From assembly GCF_020520425.1 (NCBI RefSeq), contig NC_079487.1, positions 6,991,501-7,055,500 on the forward strand: 64,000 bases of DNA, in the 5' to 3' direction. Of this stretch, positions 1 to 10,989 are shown piece by piece; positions within the stretch are counted from its first letter, which is position 1; every line of letters begins with the position of its first letter. The DNA comes from Spinacia oleracea. Its lineage: Eukaryota > Streptophyta > Magnoliopsida > Caryophyllales > Amaranthaceae. Both the position numbers and the translations under genes were made by a program. The notes beneath the pieces are model-generated. The model saw only the letters and a program-made list of their open reading frames with translations. It ran no database searches and was not told where the DNA came from.

Positions 1-1760
1 CTTCAGAGAACTCTTAGCAAAGCAATTGGGAGGCAAACAACATGTGAAAGAAGTCTGAGGGCAGGGTCTTTATTATTGGTATAGAGTTGGATGTACAAGT
101 TGGCCCGCTAGTTGATGCTTATCGAAATTCAGGAATGTTAAATTGTTAATATTAACTGCTGGAAAAGGAAAATAGTGAGATTGATTCCTCCACTGACCAT
201 ATTAGAACAGGAGCTCGAAACAGGTTCTGAGATTCTCCTCGAGTGTTTCCCGTCCCTAGGTTGAAGCAGTGGAGTTGAATTTGTGTACGATGAGTCGATG
301 CTTGTCAAATTTCCTTGTGACATCAATAGATCCAAACCTCATAATTGGCATCGTAGCTGTAAATCAGGAATAAGTTTCCTACTAGCTTCTCTTTGGATTA
401 TGCCTTAAGTTTAATGTACAAATTGTCATTTCAAGATATCCCACTCGTTAATCAGAATATTGATTTTCTTTGTTGCTTGGATTCATTTCATAAGTATCTT
501 TCTTCCTTATTATAAGGCTTAGTTTGTTATTTTGATACCTATAAATTGTGTAGCTTTGTATTGAGTGGAACACACAATCAACATTATTATTTTCTCTTCG
601 TACTACAACGTTTGTTCAAAATTAGCCTTTAGATATTATCACGACTTTAGTGGATCAAGAAGGCATAAGCAAACAATAAGCAACGACTAATTTTCAAACG
701 AAAAAACTAGACGTTGGAACATCAGAATAACTATTTTTAAGGTTGGGGCATTTGGTGAAATAAGTTTAATAATAGGGGTATTTGGTGAAATAAATTTTTA
801 AAAAAGGGGCATTTGGTGAATTATGAAACTAGGCTAACGACGGACTAACGGACTGTTATCAGTAAGGGTATTTGGGGCATTAAGTCAATTGTCAGGGGTA
901 TTTGGTGAATTATTGGAACTTGATGGGCATTTGTTTAATTACTTCAAAACTCGGGGGTATTTCATGAAATATCCGAAAAAAAACCGTTTCTTGAAATTAG
1001 GTAACACTAAGAACCCTAATTTCAAGAACCAAAAAATTGGAGAAATTTGAGGAAAAAAATTAGGGCTTTTAGTGTTATCTCGTACGAAAAGGACCGACAA
1101 GCAATTGGGTTGCGCGAATTTGGTTGATTTCAATTGGGGAGAAGAAATTCGTGGTTGGAAGGAAGAAGAAAATGGTGGAGGAGCAGCAGAGCAGGGGAGA
1201 GAAAATCGATTTTTTTTAAGATTTGAATAAGTTAGTTGGGGGTAGGAAAACTTGGAGGGAAACTTTAAAAAAAAATGTTATACACATGCGTGTCACGTGA
1301 TGGTCAACGCCGGAAAACAGTCGTTGACCACTGGAATATGGCTTATGGTCCTTATTCACAACAAAAAAATTCAATTGGGCCTTCTTTCACAACTTTTTTT
1401 TTAAAAGGTTCTTTCTCACAATTTTGATGTTTTAAAAGGTCTTTTCTGACAAATTTTCCTAATTTTTATGAGCATTTCATGATGGAATAACAAGAAGAAA
1501 GTATGGGGTTATAAATTATCCAACAATATAAATGAGTGAAAAATAATATTAAAATATTTTGAATGAGTAAGTTATGAACGACTCACATAATAAAATATTA
1601 CAAGTTATATGTCGTGGTGAGTCAAATGAGAGTATAAATTTAAAATTTAAATGTCATAATGGAATAAAATAGAATGTTAAAAACTTTCAGAAATAGGCTA
1701 AAACTGAAAGCATAAAAAACTTTTAGGAATGAAGTTAGTAAAATTTTATTAGAACGTATA
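1..1760. other. Intergenic, repeat-derived DNA
   Basis: No gene is supported here. Bases 720-960 hold several degenerate copies of a phrase like GGGGTATTTGGTGAAAT, and 1340-1450 holds a second set of short repeated phrases around TTCTTTCACAA and AAAAGGT. Bases 480-650 contain a TATA-like CTATAAA followed by CACACAATCAACATTATT, which resembles the transcription-start part of an old LTR, but I could not find both ends. The short open frames here show no codon or family signal. Confidence 0.5.
720..960. repeat. Degenerate short repeat array (GGTATTTGGTGAA)
   Basis: At least six imperfect copies of a GGG(C/T)ATTTGGTGAA phrase are spaced about 25-50 bases apart. A related set in the opposite orientation (ATGCACCAAAT, ATGTACCAAATACC) lies at 4990-5095. 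Both lie close to the sequence CTAACG. This looks like the end region of a dispersed non-autonomous DNA transposon family, but no terminal inverted repeat or target duplication could be fixed. Confidence 0.35.
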
Positions 1761-2020
1761 ATCCCTCTGTCCCTTACTACTGGCACTGTTTTGATTTTTT
1801 AGATTATTCACATAATTCACTTTGACCTTATTTTATTTCTAGTATATGAAAACAAATGTTAGTATATAATATCTTATTTGCTTCATCTTAATATATATTT
1901 TCAAAATATTAATATTTGTATAAGTTTTTATATTATGTATTAAAAGATATTGGTGGTCAAAGTTGTGCATTGACAAGCGTGTCCAATCAAAACGGTGCGA
2001 GTATTAAGGGACGGAGGGAG
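1761..2020. mobile_element. Stowaway-like MITE (Tc1/mariner type)
   Basis: A 260-base AT-rich element bounded by imperfect inverted repeats: ATCCCTCTGTCCC at the left and GGGACGGAGGGAG at the right. TA dinucleotides flank both ends (1759-1760 and 2021-2022), as expected for the Stowaway/mariner target site. It has no coding capacity, so it would have moved with a transposase supplied elsewhere. The two inverted repeats differ at two positions, indicating a moderately old copy. It ends about 300 bases upstream of the Rab-like gene's TATA box. Confidence 0.85.
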
Positions 2021-2319
2021 TATAAAATTATTAGTCATAAAACTTATTCAATTAAGGTGTTGGGAAGTATAAGTTGAAAAAACACACCCTAATTAAATAT
2101 TAGTGCCCTCAAACTCAATAAGGACTTTCCATAATTTTTGGCTCCACAATACTCCGTAGTTACTTAGGACTCTCATCGTATGTAACTTGTACAAAAATTG
2201 ATGAATGAAAATTCAAGACTAGTTTGTATTTACGAACACGAGTTAGATTAGGACTCCTAAGCTAGTGTAATTAGATGAAGTTATAATATATTCCAATGCA
2301 AATTAGGAGTATTAGTTTT

Positions 2320-2328
2320 TATATAAAG
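2320..2328 (+). promoter_or_regulatory. Probable TATA box of the Rab2-like gene
   Basis: TATATAAAG lies 88 bases before the chosen ATG at 2416, which predicts a 5' leader of roughly 60 bases. An intronless copy arising by retroposition would not bring its own promoter, so this TATA would be a local acquisition. Not tested. Confidence 0.4.
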
Positions 2329-2406
2329 TAACAAAACGTCGATCCATTGAATAGAATAAACCTTAATCACAATATATATTTGTTACGTAATTGTTAGTTT
2401 GTATAA

Positions 2407-3105
<699 letters not shown>

Positions 3106-3834
3106 ATTTGTTTATAGACTTTTGGCTTCTTGGTTTATTGAATTAGATTTATTTTAGTGTACGTATGTTTGAATTTATCAAATTAGAATAAGACTCCGTT
3201 TTATTCGACTTATTTTATTTGAAATTAACTTATTTATGTGTGAAACTGTATGAAAAAAATTTATTTTTTCTGAACTTGTATGAATTTATTTTGTCTAAAT
3301 AAGATGAACATAACAGAGCCTAATTAAACCAAACTTGATCTAGCATCGTATACAATCTTATCTAACATATATTATAACTAGTCCTTAATTGTATAACAAA
3401 AAAGAAACGAAGGGAGTATAAAAAGATTTGGATACTGTTGTTGTTGCGGCGTGGTGATTGTTTGTGAGTTTATTAATTATCGGGTGATATTAATTTTTCG
3501 ATGATTATTTATATATTTTAGTAAAACAACAATTTATATGCGTAGTACGGAGTAGCTAATTAACCAAAACAAATGTGGTGTGAAACAAGTTTAGTACATA
3601 CATTAGTACAACAATGAGGGCCGATAAAGTAGCCTAGCCTATTTGAAATTTTGAACTACTTTCATCAACGAAGGTAACTTAAAAAGCCAATTCCCCCTCT
3701 TTGATCAAAGGCACGGACTTAATAAATTGACTTAGGGCGACCAAAAAATATTACCCTCTCTATTAAAGAGGGCGATTGTCTTGGTCGCCTCGTTGATTCG
3801 ATTTGTTGTGAATGCATAAAACTTGGCGTTTAAT
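3106..3834. other. Intergenic, Rab 3' flank
   Basis: AT-rich sequence with no supported gene. The 3' untranslated part of the Rab-like gene probably occupies the first 100-200 bases. A lone Stowaway-like terminus (ACGAAGGGAGTATA) lies at about 3407-3420, and TACGGAGTA occurs near 3545. No partner inverted repeat was found for the lone terminus. Confidence 0.5.
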
Positions 3835-4119
3835 TTAGTAACAATCATCATGGTGATGAGGATGGTGGTAGCCACCATGATGGTCATAGTGGTGGTAACC
3901 ATCGTGATAGCGATGGTAATGATGATGATCACAAACGTAGTCATGGTCGTAACAATGATGGTGGTGTTGATGATGATGATGACCATGATCATGATCATGT
4001 CCTCCATGCCATCCATGATGATGATGATCGTCATAGTAGTAAGGGACACCATAACCCGATGGTTCATATTGCCATGGTGATGAATAATTGTGATTCCCGT
4101 AGTCCCACCCCCAACTCAT
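3835..4119 (-). CDS. Histidine-rich small protein (94 aa), candidate
   Basis: Minus-strand frame of 94 residues starting MSWGWDYGNHNYSS. By my count about 32 residues are histidine, with many Asp, Tyr and Gly and three Cys. The first 30 residues are Tyr/Ser/Pro-rich and are not repetitive, which argues against pure low-complexity noise. No signal peptide or membrane segment is visible. Histidine-rich tracts of this kind often bind Zn, Ni or Cu, so a metal-binding role is possible, but this is inference. An AT-rich stretch with TATATA at about 4305-4325 could serve as promoter. The DNA is a CAT/GAC-type repeat, so frames open on the opposite strand and in a second minus frame as well. I prefer this frame because of its non-repetitive N-terminus. 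Confidence 0.45.
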   Translation of the reverse strand: MSWGWDYGNHNYSSPWQYEPSGYGVPYYYDDHHHHGWHGGHDHDHGHHHHQHHHHCYDHDYVCDHHHYHRYHDGYHHYDHHGGYHHPHHHDDCY

Positions 4120-5539
4120 ATTTCATTAGCTGTTGCACACGGTTGTACGACTTGCACCCAACTACGTTCTGAGTACGCAGAGTTTATTACGAGTATTCAA
4201 CTCATTTGCAAGGAGGGTCTCTTGAGGTTTTAATGTGAAATAAATTTTCTGTGTATATGCAAGAAATTTGGTTGTCATATGACTCATATGGTCTTACTAC
4301 TATATTATCTATATATATATAATATATAGATTCGAAAGCTGAGAGCAGTGAGAGCCTGAATTTAGTTTATTTTTGTGTGTGATTATTAAAAAGTTTATTC
4401 CATTTTATTTTTTAGCGCAAATTTGGGATAGCATATTCATTATTAGCCACTAAACCAACATCTCATTGATGATGTTTATTCCATTATCATTCACTGGACA
4501 ATTTTATGTGCTAGAATTTTTTTTGGCACAACGAAAGGATATAGCCATCCTTTATTTTTATTTTTACAATAGTGGAAGAAGGTCATGTAACTATCGAAGT
4601 GTATTGTATTCTCTAGAAAAGCTCCTAACTTTATTAAATTTTTAATTTTCTTTATTTCAGAGAATTTTTTTTTTTTTTGCGTTGAATATATTCATATGAT
4701 TATTTATTTCAATTGATTTTATGTACCGTCCAAAATTAAGCATATCGAAAAGGAGAATGAATTCCATAGGAGAAAAACAAAATCTTCTAAGCTTTTAGTT
4801 TTCCTACTAAAAAAAAAAAAGTAATGTTGGAGAATGAATCTAAACATGATGCTTTCTAGCTAAAATGATAAGTGGTGAGTGACTTAAACCAAAGTCGACT
4901 CTAGGGCATTGTTAATGGAAGAGAAAAAAAATGTCCAAGAGGCAAAATTTGGGGAAAAGTAAGGAAAAGAGAAAATTAACGGGTTTTTCATTAAATGTCC
5001 CTAAGTTTTAACGAAATGCACCAAATATTCTCATGTTTTTAAAATACCTTAAATACCCTCGAGGTTTGTTAAAATGTACCAAATACCAATATTGATTAAC
5101 GATCGCTAACGTACGTCGTTAACCAATTAACCCCTAATCAACCATTTACTCTGTTAACCTTAACATTAACCCTAATTAAATGAATTAAACTAATTAAGCC
5201 CATAAAAAATTTGTGAATTCGAACTACAATCACAAAAAATTAACCATATTCAACGGACATCCAACAAAAACTAAACTGACACAAATTCTATTCATATATT
5301 CAATCCGTACGAGCATAATATTATCGACAACCAAACCAATTAGAAATTTAGAGCAGAGCCTAATAACCCACTGTTGACCTGATTTGACCGCCCTACTTCG
5401 GACTTTAGACCCAACAAATCAATAATGGGCTTCTCTATAGTTATGCGTTACGCTATGCTACTCTTTCTCACACAAGTGTGTTTTTTGTGGATTGTTCTTC
5501 ACTTTTCCGGTGAAAGCAATTGAAGTTTGCAAGCAAAAA
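4120..5539. other. Intergenic; METTL18-like gene promoter at right
   Basis: No gene supported. Bases 4300-4330 are almost pure AT dinucleotides. Bases 4990-5095 carry the opposite-orientation relatives of the 720-960 repeat array. The last 100-150 bases probably include the promoter and 5' leader of the methyltransferase gene that starts at 5540. Confidence 0.5.
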
Positions 5540-8500
5540 ATGGCGGCAAATTCCGAGGTTAGCTCCGAATCCATCACCTTCAACTTCTGTTACTCTCTCC
5601 TGTTTTTTCTCGTTGATGTTTTCTTTTAATCTTTTAGAATAAAGGGGTCGAAACGTTTCGGCTATTTCAATCAACAGATGAGAGTAAAAACAAGCCCAAA
5701 TTCGGAGGATTAGGGTTTATGGATTCCCCAGAAACCCCTCTTCCTCCTCCACCCCCTTGTGTAGAAGTACTCCCTTCCGAGGTTAGTCAATTTTTTAATT
5801 TTTTGTGTGGGAATTTTTAGTGTTTTTTTGTTGCATTTTTGGTTAGTAATTTTGTTGGGTTTTGATGATTTAGGTTTCTAGTTCTGTGAAGTATATTGTG
5901 GAGCAGGTTGATTTGGGGGTTCTTACTTTGCTTAAGGTAATTGTTGTCACTCTATTTCTTTTTATTGAATGGCATAAGTTAATAAAGATTAAAAATTACC
6001 CAGAAAAATTAGAGTTTTTCTTATAGTTATTGCTAGAGATGGTGTGTGTTTGAAAGCAGGAAATTATAAACATTAAAAACGCCGATTGACGTGTGATATT
6101 CCCGTGCATTCCGAACTTAATACAGGAAAATGTTGGAAACTCTCAAGAATGTATGGTTTAGAAATTTGTCATTTTGATTCATGGGATACACTTGACACAT
6201 ATTTAATGAACTTACACATCATAGGATTTTTTGGAACATACTATTGTGAGATAAGGAGAGGAAACTATCGCCGCAAAGATAGGCTAAGTTATCTTGTTGT
6301 ATTGTCAGTAAGTTTCTTTTGTATCAATGGTCTGAGCTAGAGCTTTTATTGATGTTGAATGCATTGCGAAGATAATGTCTTGTAAAACTTAAGAGACACT
6401 AATCACATTTTATAAGAATTGTGATCAAATTCGAAAACTGAAGCCATCTTTTGCATTTTGTTTGAGATAACCATTTCTAATAGTTGGAACTGTTACCGAG
6501 CATACATATCTAAACTCTAACCTTTGAAATGTCCCAAGATTTTGTTTAGGTCTTGCACAACACCACACTCTAAACTTAAATTTCTTTAGAATGGAAGAAG
6601 CCTTACATAGTTTTTTCTTACCTTGTTTTTACTTTAAAAATGGGAAGAAAAAGGGGCTTGACCATTTGGGTAGAAGACTCTGAATTTGACACGTTGATTT
6701 GAAATGCAACAAAGTTTGAACATAATGTTTTTCTTCTTCTTGCAGGGTCGTGTGCGTACAAAAGAGGTTTTCGCATTGTCAAACTCTGATTTGGTTCCTG
6801 GGAAATATGAAGGTGTGGAAAGTTATTTACTTTTGGTTAACCTGCGGGCATAATTTTTATGATTTTACCATGGCATTATTTGCTGACTATGATAAATTGG
6901 TGTCCTTGCTTATGAATTAATCATGGAGGATAGGAGGTCTTAAACTCTGGGAAGGCTCACTTGATTTGGTGAAAGCTCTCCATTCAGAGATACAAAAAGG
7001 GGATTTATCATTTCAAGGGAAGAAAGTTTTAGAGGTGTGCTTCTAATTTTCAGGTGATTCTTGCTTTTCTATTATTATGCAATGTTGAGCAACAAGGAAA
7101 TGATAAGGCTGACTTTCTCACGGGGTGAAAATTCTAGCCTTTAATTTTGTTTGGACCATATCGAGTTGTACTCCAAGTATTATCTAAGTTATGACTCTAG
7201 ATTACTGCCTAGGGACTTGGGATGATGTTCCTCTGTAATTTCCATCTAGATATCCCCCTTACCTAAAACAGACATTGTTGTTTTTGTCAAGTGACCTCAA
7301 GTATAGCCTCTGAAATTTGTTATGTGTATGCTTGTCTTGACATTGGCCTTAGGTTTTAATAATGCATAGGTTTTGGCCTTCATGGGTAATACCTTTCCCT
7401 TGGTTGTAGCCATGTAGCCTATAGGGTATAGCCCCTTGCAAGTATTATTAGATGATGCCTTAGCCTTATCCACTGTGAACTATTGTGTAATTCTTGAATG
7501 GTAAACCTTTCGCTCGAACTGAAGTCTAGTTATGTTGTGAATTATCTTTTAATTAATTTTATCAATGAAAATCGAGTGCAGCTCAACATCTTTTGAGATC
7601 TTCATTTCTTCCTTGCTTGATACTAACTTTGTAATTGTTGTTCTTTGTAGCTTGGATGTGGCCATGGGCTTCCTGGCATCTTTGCCTCCCTCAAGGTGAT
7701 TATGTCATTTGTAATCTTATATCCACTGCCCCACTGGTATTTTAATCTCATTTGTTCAGCAGCTCAAATTTCTTGTTGTGTCAGGGTGCAGGATCCGTCC
7801 ATTTTCAAGATTTCAATGCAGAGGTCTTAAAATGCCTCACGCTTCCTAATGTTAATACAAATATTCCCCCTGGAACTAGTGTTTCCGATAGTTGTGAAAT
7901 TCGTTACTTTGCTGGTGACTGGGGAGAACTGGATCGTATTCTTCCCCATGCTCACACAATCAGTAGTGATGCCACATTATCTGATAGCAATCCAAAGACT
8001 GGATATGATGTGATTTTGATGGCGGAAACTGTTTATTCCATCTCCACCCTACAGAGTCTTTACAACCTTGTTAAGAACGTATGTTGTTGAAGTTTCTGTT
8101 TTGTATTTGGTTTTTGCAACACAAGGGGTTGTTTTCTTAAGACTAAACATAATATGTACTACGCCCTGCAGTGTGTCAGCCGTCCACATGGTGTTATCTA
8201 TTTTTCTGCAAAGAAGCATTACTTTGGCGTAGGTGGAGGATCAAGGCAATTCTTGTCTATTGTGGAGAAAGAGAGTAAGTTGTGTAGTTGCATGCTATTA
8301 TGGACATCTATGCTAAATAATTTGGGACGGAGGGAGTACTTGACTTAACTTCAGATCAATTTACTATAAAGGAAATTATTACAGAGATTCTGTTGTTTGC
8401 CATTTCTGAGCACCCATGCTGTTGTAGGGTTTAATTTAATCTGTTGCTGTGATGATGTCGCAGGCATGATGACAGCCAGCCGAATTGCTGAAGTGGCTGA

Positions 8501-8546
8501 TGGCTCATCAAACCTCAGAGAGGTTTGGAAACTGTCGTGCAAGTGA
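5540..8546 (+). CDS. METTL18/HPM1-type protein-histidine N-methyltransferase
   Basis: Nine exons joined in frame: 5540-5557, 5638-5781, 5874-5936, 6746-6812, 6934-7034, 7651-7695, 7785-8078, 8172-8274, 8464-8546. All introns are GT-AG; the product is 305 residues. Family signatures: YEGGLKLWEGS before the fold; the SAM-binding motif VLELGCGHGLPG; HFQDFNAEV, whose acidic residue would contact SAM; LPNVNTN; YDVILMAETVYS; and AKKHYFGVGGG near the end. In yeast and human this family methylates one histidine of ribosomal protein uL3 (RPL3) and affects translation; the same role here is inferred. The first coding exon is only six codons and its intron 80 bases; if that intron were retained, translation could begin at ATG 5719. 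The length fits short plant homologues. A Stowaway terminus remnant sits in the last intron. Confidence 0.9.
8324..8338. mobile_element. Lone Stowaway MITE terminus in an intron
   Basis: GGGACGGAGGGAGTA within the last intron of the METTL18-like gene matches the right end of the MITE at 1761-2020. No matching left end was found, so it is a remnant. It leaves the flanking splice sites intact. Confidence 0.55.
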
Positions 8547-9431
8547 GCATGAAATTAAAAAATTTCAGTTTTGATGATGCAACTAGGCCTCAAAAATGGC
8601 GGGACTGACTGTTGAGAAGCGTTGAAGGAAAACCAGTTAGCAGACCTAATAATCGATTTGGCAGTTGCTTTCTGGTTTTGCTGCAAAGTGGTCTTGATGC
8701 GTGCTGTAATCTTGATTAATGTTGCTGAAATGTAACACCTCACACTTTACACTTGTTTTATTGTAGGGGCTTTTTTGTTCCCTCATGTAGGTGATGTGAA
8801 GGAACTATTTGAACTTATGAATGGGAGTTCTAATAAGATGAATGGGGTTGTGGTTTCCAGCTGAGTTTTGAAACTGCCATCTTCAGTTGTTTTCTTATAT
8901 TCTTTGCCAGAATAGAACACTCTTACAGGTATAAAAAAGTCTGCAGTAAGCCCTGCTACTCGGACTTGGCTTCAGCATAGATCCAAGGCCATCTTGTGAA
9001 TAATTTCAATCATTTTTGGTCCAAACTCCAAAGCGAAGTGTACAAGTGTCATACTCGTGTGCTTGTCGAGTATCCAACACAGATATTTGAGGTGAAATAA
9101 AAGTTTAGTAACAGAGTAAACTAGGAAAAATGTTAATCCGGCCTGAAAGTTGGTCAAAACCCGCCAGAAAACTTAGGTTCCCGTATACAATTTTAACCTG
9201 AAATACACCATGCACTGAAAGTCTGAAACCAAATATGCCTGACCTAAAATCAGACTGACAGCAATGGTTAACAGGGTCTAAGTAACCAAAATCATGGGGA
9301 AAACATAAATAGTTACAGCAAAAATGGACTGCACAGCTGATAAACCATATTTCAAAAACAATCTGATTGTTTTTCTGTGTGATGAATACAAAAAGTAGCA
9401 GCAAAAAATATGAAACAGGTAGAGTAAAATG
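8547..9431. other. 3' flanks of the METTL18-like and RALF genes
   Basis: Convergent intergenic region between the plus-strand methyltransferase (stop at 8546) and the minus-strand RALF gene (stop at 9432). It probably contains both 3' untranslated regions. Several short open frames exist, but none shows a family signature. Confidence 0.5.
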
Positions 9432-9782
9432 CTAGGTATCTGATCTACAGCGATAATACTTAGAGCAACCTCTGTGATAAGGGTTGGCTGCAGGACCAAG
9501 ACATTCAGCATTGTTGGAATAGGCCTGACCACGAGGACCACCGCAGGCAGGTTGATCTCTGTTCAAAGCACCATACGAGATGTACCTCCGCTCTTCAAGA
9601 ACTCTCCGTGCTATATCTGACACCATTAACATCTCATTCTCTTCTTCTTCTTCGCATTCACCTATTCTTGAACCATTACACTGCAAGTTTGTACCTGTCT
9701 TCTTCTTCGCTTCAACACCATGGACGTGGTGGACTGGGATACTGATCACTATAAGGAACAAACAACATGTAAGTTTTCTCAT
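9432..9782 (-). CDS. RALF peptide hormone precursor
   Basis: Precursor of 116 residues for a rapid alkalinization factor, a secreted cysteine-rich peptide perceived by FERONIA-family receptor kinases with LLG co-receptors. The start at 9782 gives a clear signal peptide (MRKLTCCLFLIVIS). The open frame extends 24 codons further upstream, but a TATA-like CTTATATAC at 9828-9836 puts that earlier ATG upstream of the likely transcript. Features in order: signal peptide, acidic propeptide with EEEEE, subtilase-type RRVL cleavage site, then the mature peptide with YISYGAL (receptor-binding motif), four cysteines, and the conserved ANPYHRGCS segment. There is no intron, as usual for this family. It is the only canonical member of a three-gene minus-strand cluster. 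Confidence 0.92.
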   Translation of the reverse strand: MRKLTCCLFLIVISIPVHHVHGVEAKKKTGTNLQCNGSRIGECEEEEENEMLMVSDIARRVLEERRYISYGALNRDQPACGGPRGQAYSNNAECLGPAANPYHRGCSKYYRCRSDT

Positions 9783-9827
9783 GGCTTTGTGTTCCTTATT
9801 TATGATGGTTTCTCCTTTAGAGGGGAA

Positions 9828-9836
9828 GTATATAAG
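9828..9836 (-). promoter_or_regulatory. Probable TATA box of the RALF gene
   Basis: CTTATATAC on the minus strand, 46-54 bases before the ATG at 9782. The other two RALF-related genes have a TATA-like box at a similar distance, which supports the start choices. Confidence 0.4.
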
Positions 9837-10681
9837 TGTCCTCCTCATCCTCACCTTTATGTTATAAAGGTGACATAGTGGATAGTGGAAAAAAGGCTAA
9901 CTTTAGGCATGAATTTTGATGGACCGCACTTGAGTCACCCACTTCCTCTTTATCACAAAGCTCATTGGGTTTTTGCACGTTTAGGAGCTCACAATAATGA
10001 TTAGCTTTACTCCAATAATACAAAAACAAAATGATCTAATGTGTCAAAATAATTTAGTAGCTCAGAATGATTAGCTTTAGTCAAATTATACGATTTAATA
10101 TTTTCACTAATTAAGATATGCTTTGCGCGCTTAATGGGGTAAAACATGATTAGCTTAATTGGTGGGTTTTGACTTATGATAAACCACAAGGCAGGCCCTG
10201 TTTTAGGTAAACCACTGTCAAATCATGTCTTAGATATGTTTGGTCGACAATGACATGGAATAGAAATTCAACAAGTTAAGATATGAACTTTCATTCAATC
10301 TTATATACGTGGAGTTTTGTGGATGCCAACTATTTTAGCTGATTATGAGCCAGAACAAGAGACACCCAATAAGCCAAAGCACACACATCAGTGATCAGTC
10401 TAATAAACACACACTGCTTTAGTTGAGACTTAGAGTCTGCCAAAGTGCTACTACTTAGTTAGAAATTCTTGTTGAAAGTGCAAAAAGAAAAGAGTGAAAA
10501 AGTGAGAAACTTTATTTGTTGTTTATATATGGGGATTGAGTGTAATACTTGTTTAAGAAAGTATGAGAGTGGCATGGGTGGACACATAATAATATAATAT
10601 ACGCGTGCGGCCAGCCTAGTTGGGCTCGGGCCATGGACCATGATAAGTTATTCTAAGTGTTTTAAGTGAACCACGGAAGCT
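9837..10681. other. Intergenic
   Basis: Upstream region of the RALF gene and downstream region of the next RALF-like gene. AT-rich with no recognisable gene or repeat. Confidence 0.5.
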
Positions 10682-10936
10682 TCAGTTCCCGCGACGATTC
10701 CTAGGACGGCGCCAGGGGTTTGCTGGTGAAAGGTGGGAGTTGCCGTTAATTGCATTATCACGTTTCAGTGTTTGGTAGTTGATGAAGTTAGATCTCAAAG
10801 ACAATTTAGGGACATAGACTAGTGTTGTCGAGTGTTCCTCATCGCTAGAGTCGTCGTCATCACTGGACTCGTCACTTGTCCAGCTCTTCTTCCTGTGATG
10901 TTGGATACCATCAAAATGCTGCTGGTACCGTTTCAT
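10682..10936 (-). CDS. RALF-derived small protein without signal peptide or cysteines
   Basis: Encodes 84 residues. The C-terminal third aligns by eye with the mature RALF peptide: NFINYQTLKRD against RYISYGALNRD, then LSPANPWRR against LGPAANPYHR, ending RNRRGN. All four RALF cysteines are absent, as are the RRxL processing site and a hydrophobic signal peptide; the N-terminus is MKRYQQHFDG followed by a Ser/Asp/Glu-rich tract. A TATA-like CTATATAAA lies at 10981-10989, 45 bases before the ATG, so it may still be transcribed. The frame is intact. It is either a decaying duplicate or a product with a changed, probably cytosolic, role. The assignment rests on motif spacing and on its RALF neighbours. 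Confidence 0.6.
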   Translation of the reverse strand: MKRYQQHFDGIQHHRKKSWTSDESSDDDDSSDEEHSTTLVYVPKLSLRSNFINYQTLKRDNAINGNSHLSPANPWRRPRNRRGN

Positions 10937-10980
10937 TGTTTTTCTAATGTGTTTCTGTTATGGAGTGAGAACTTATGCTC

Positions 10981-10989
10981 TTTATATAG
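10981..10989 (-). promoter_or_regulatory. Probable TATA box of the cysteine-free RALF-like gene
   Basis: CTATATAAA on the minus strand, 45 bases before the ATG at 10936. Confidence 0.4.

Noticed and set aside
136-653. Possible LTR at the left edge (TGTTAAATTGTT start, CTATAAA, CACACAATCAACATT)
   Set aside because: No second LTR, no purine-rich tract and no convincing end; kept only as a comment.
3823-4080. 85-codon plus-strand and 111-codon minus-strand Met/Ile/Val/Thr-rich frames
   Set aside because: Shadows of the His-rich frame in a CAT/ATG repeat; they look hydrophobic only because of the repeat phase.
6086-6340. 84-codon plus-strand frame
   Set aside because: Lies wholly in the third intron of the METTL18-like gene and has no family signature.
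9580-9867. 95-codon plus-strand frame opposite the RALF gene
   Set aside because: Antisense shadow of a well-supported RALF precursor.
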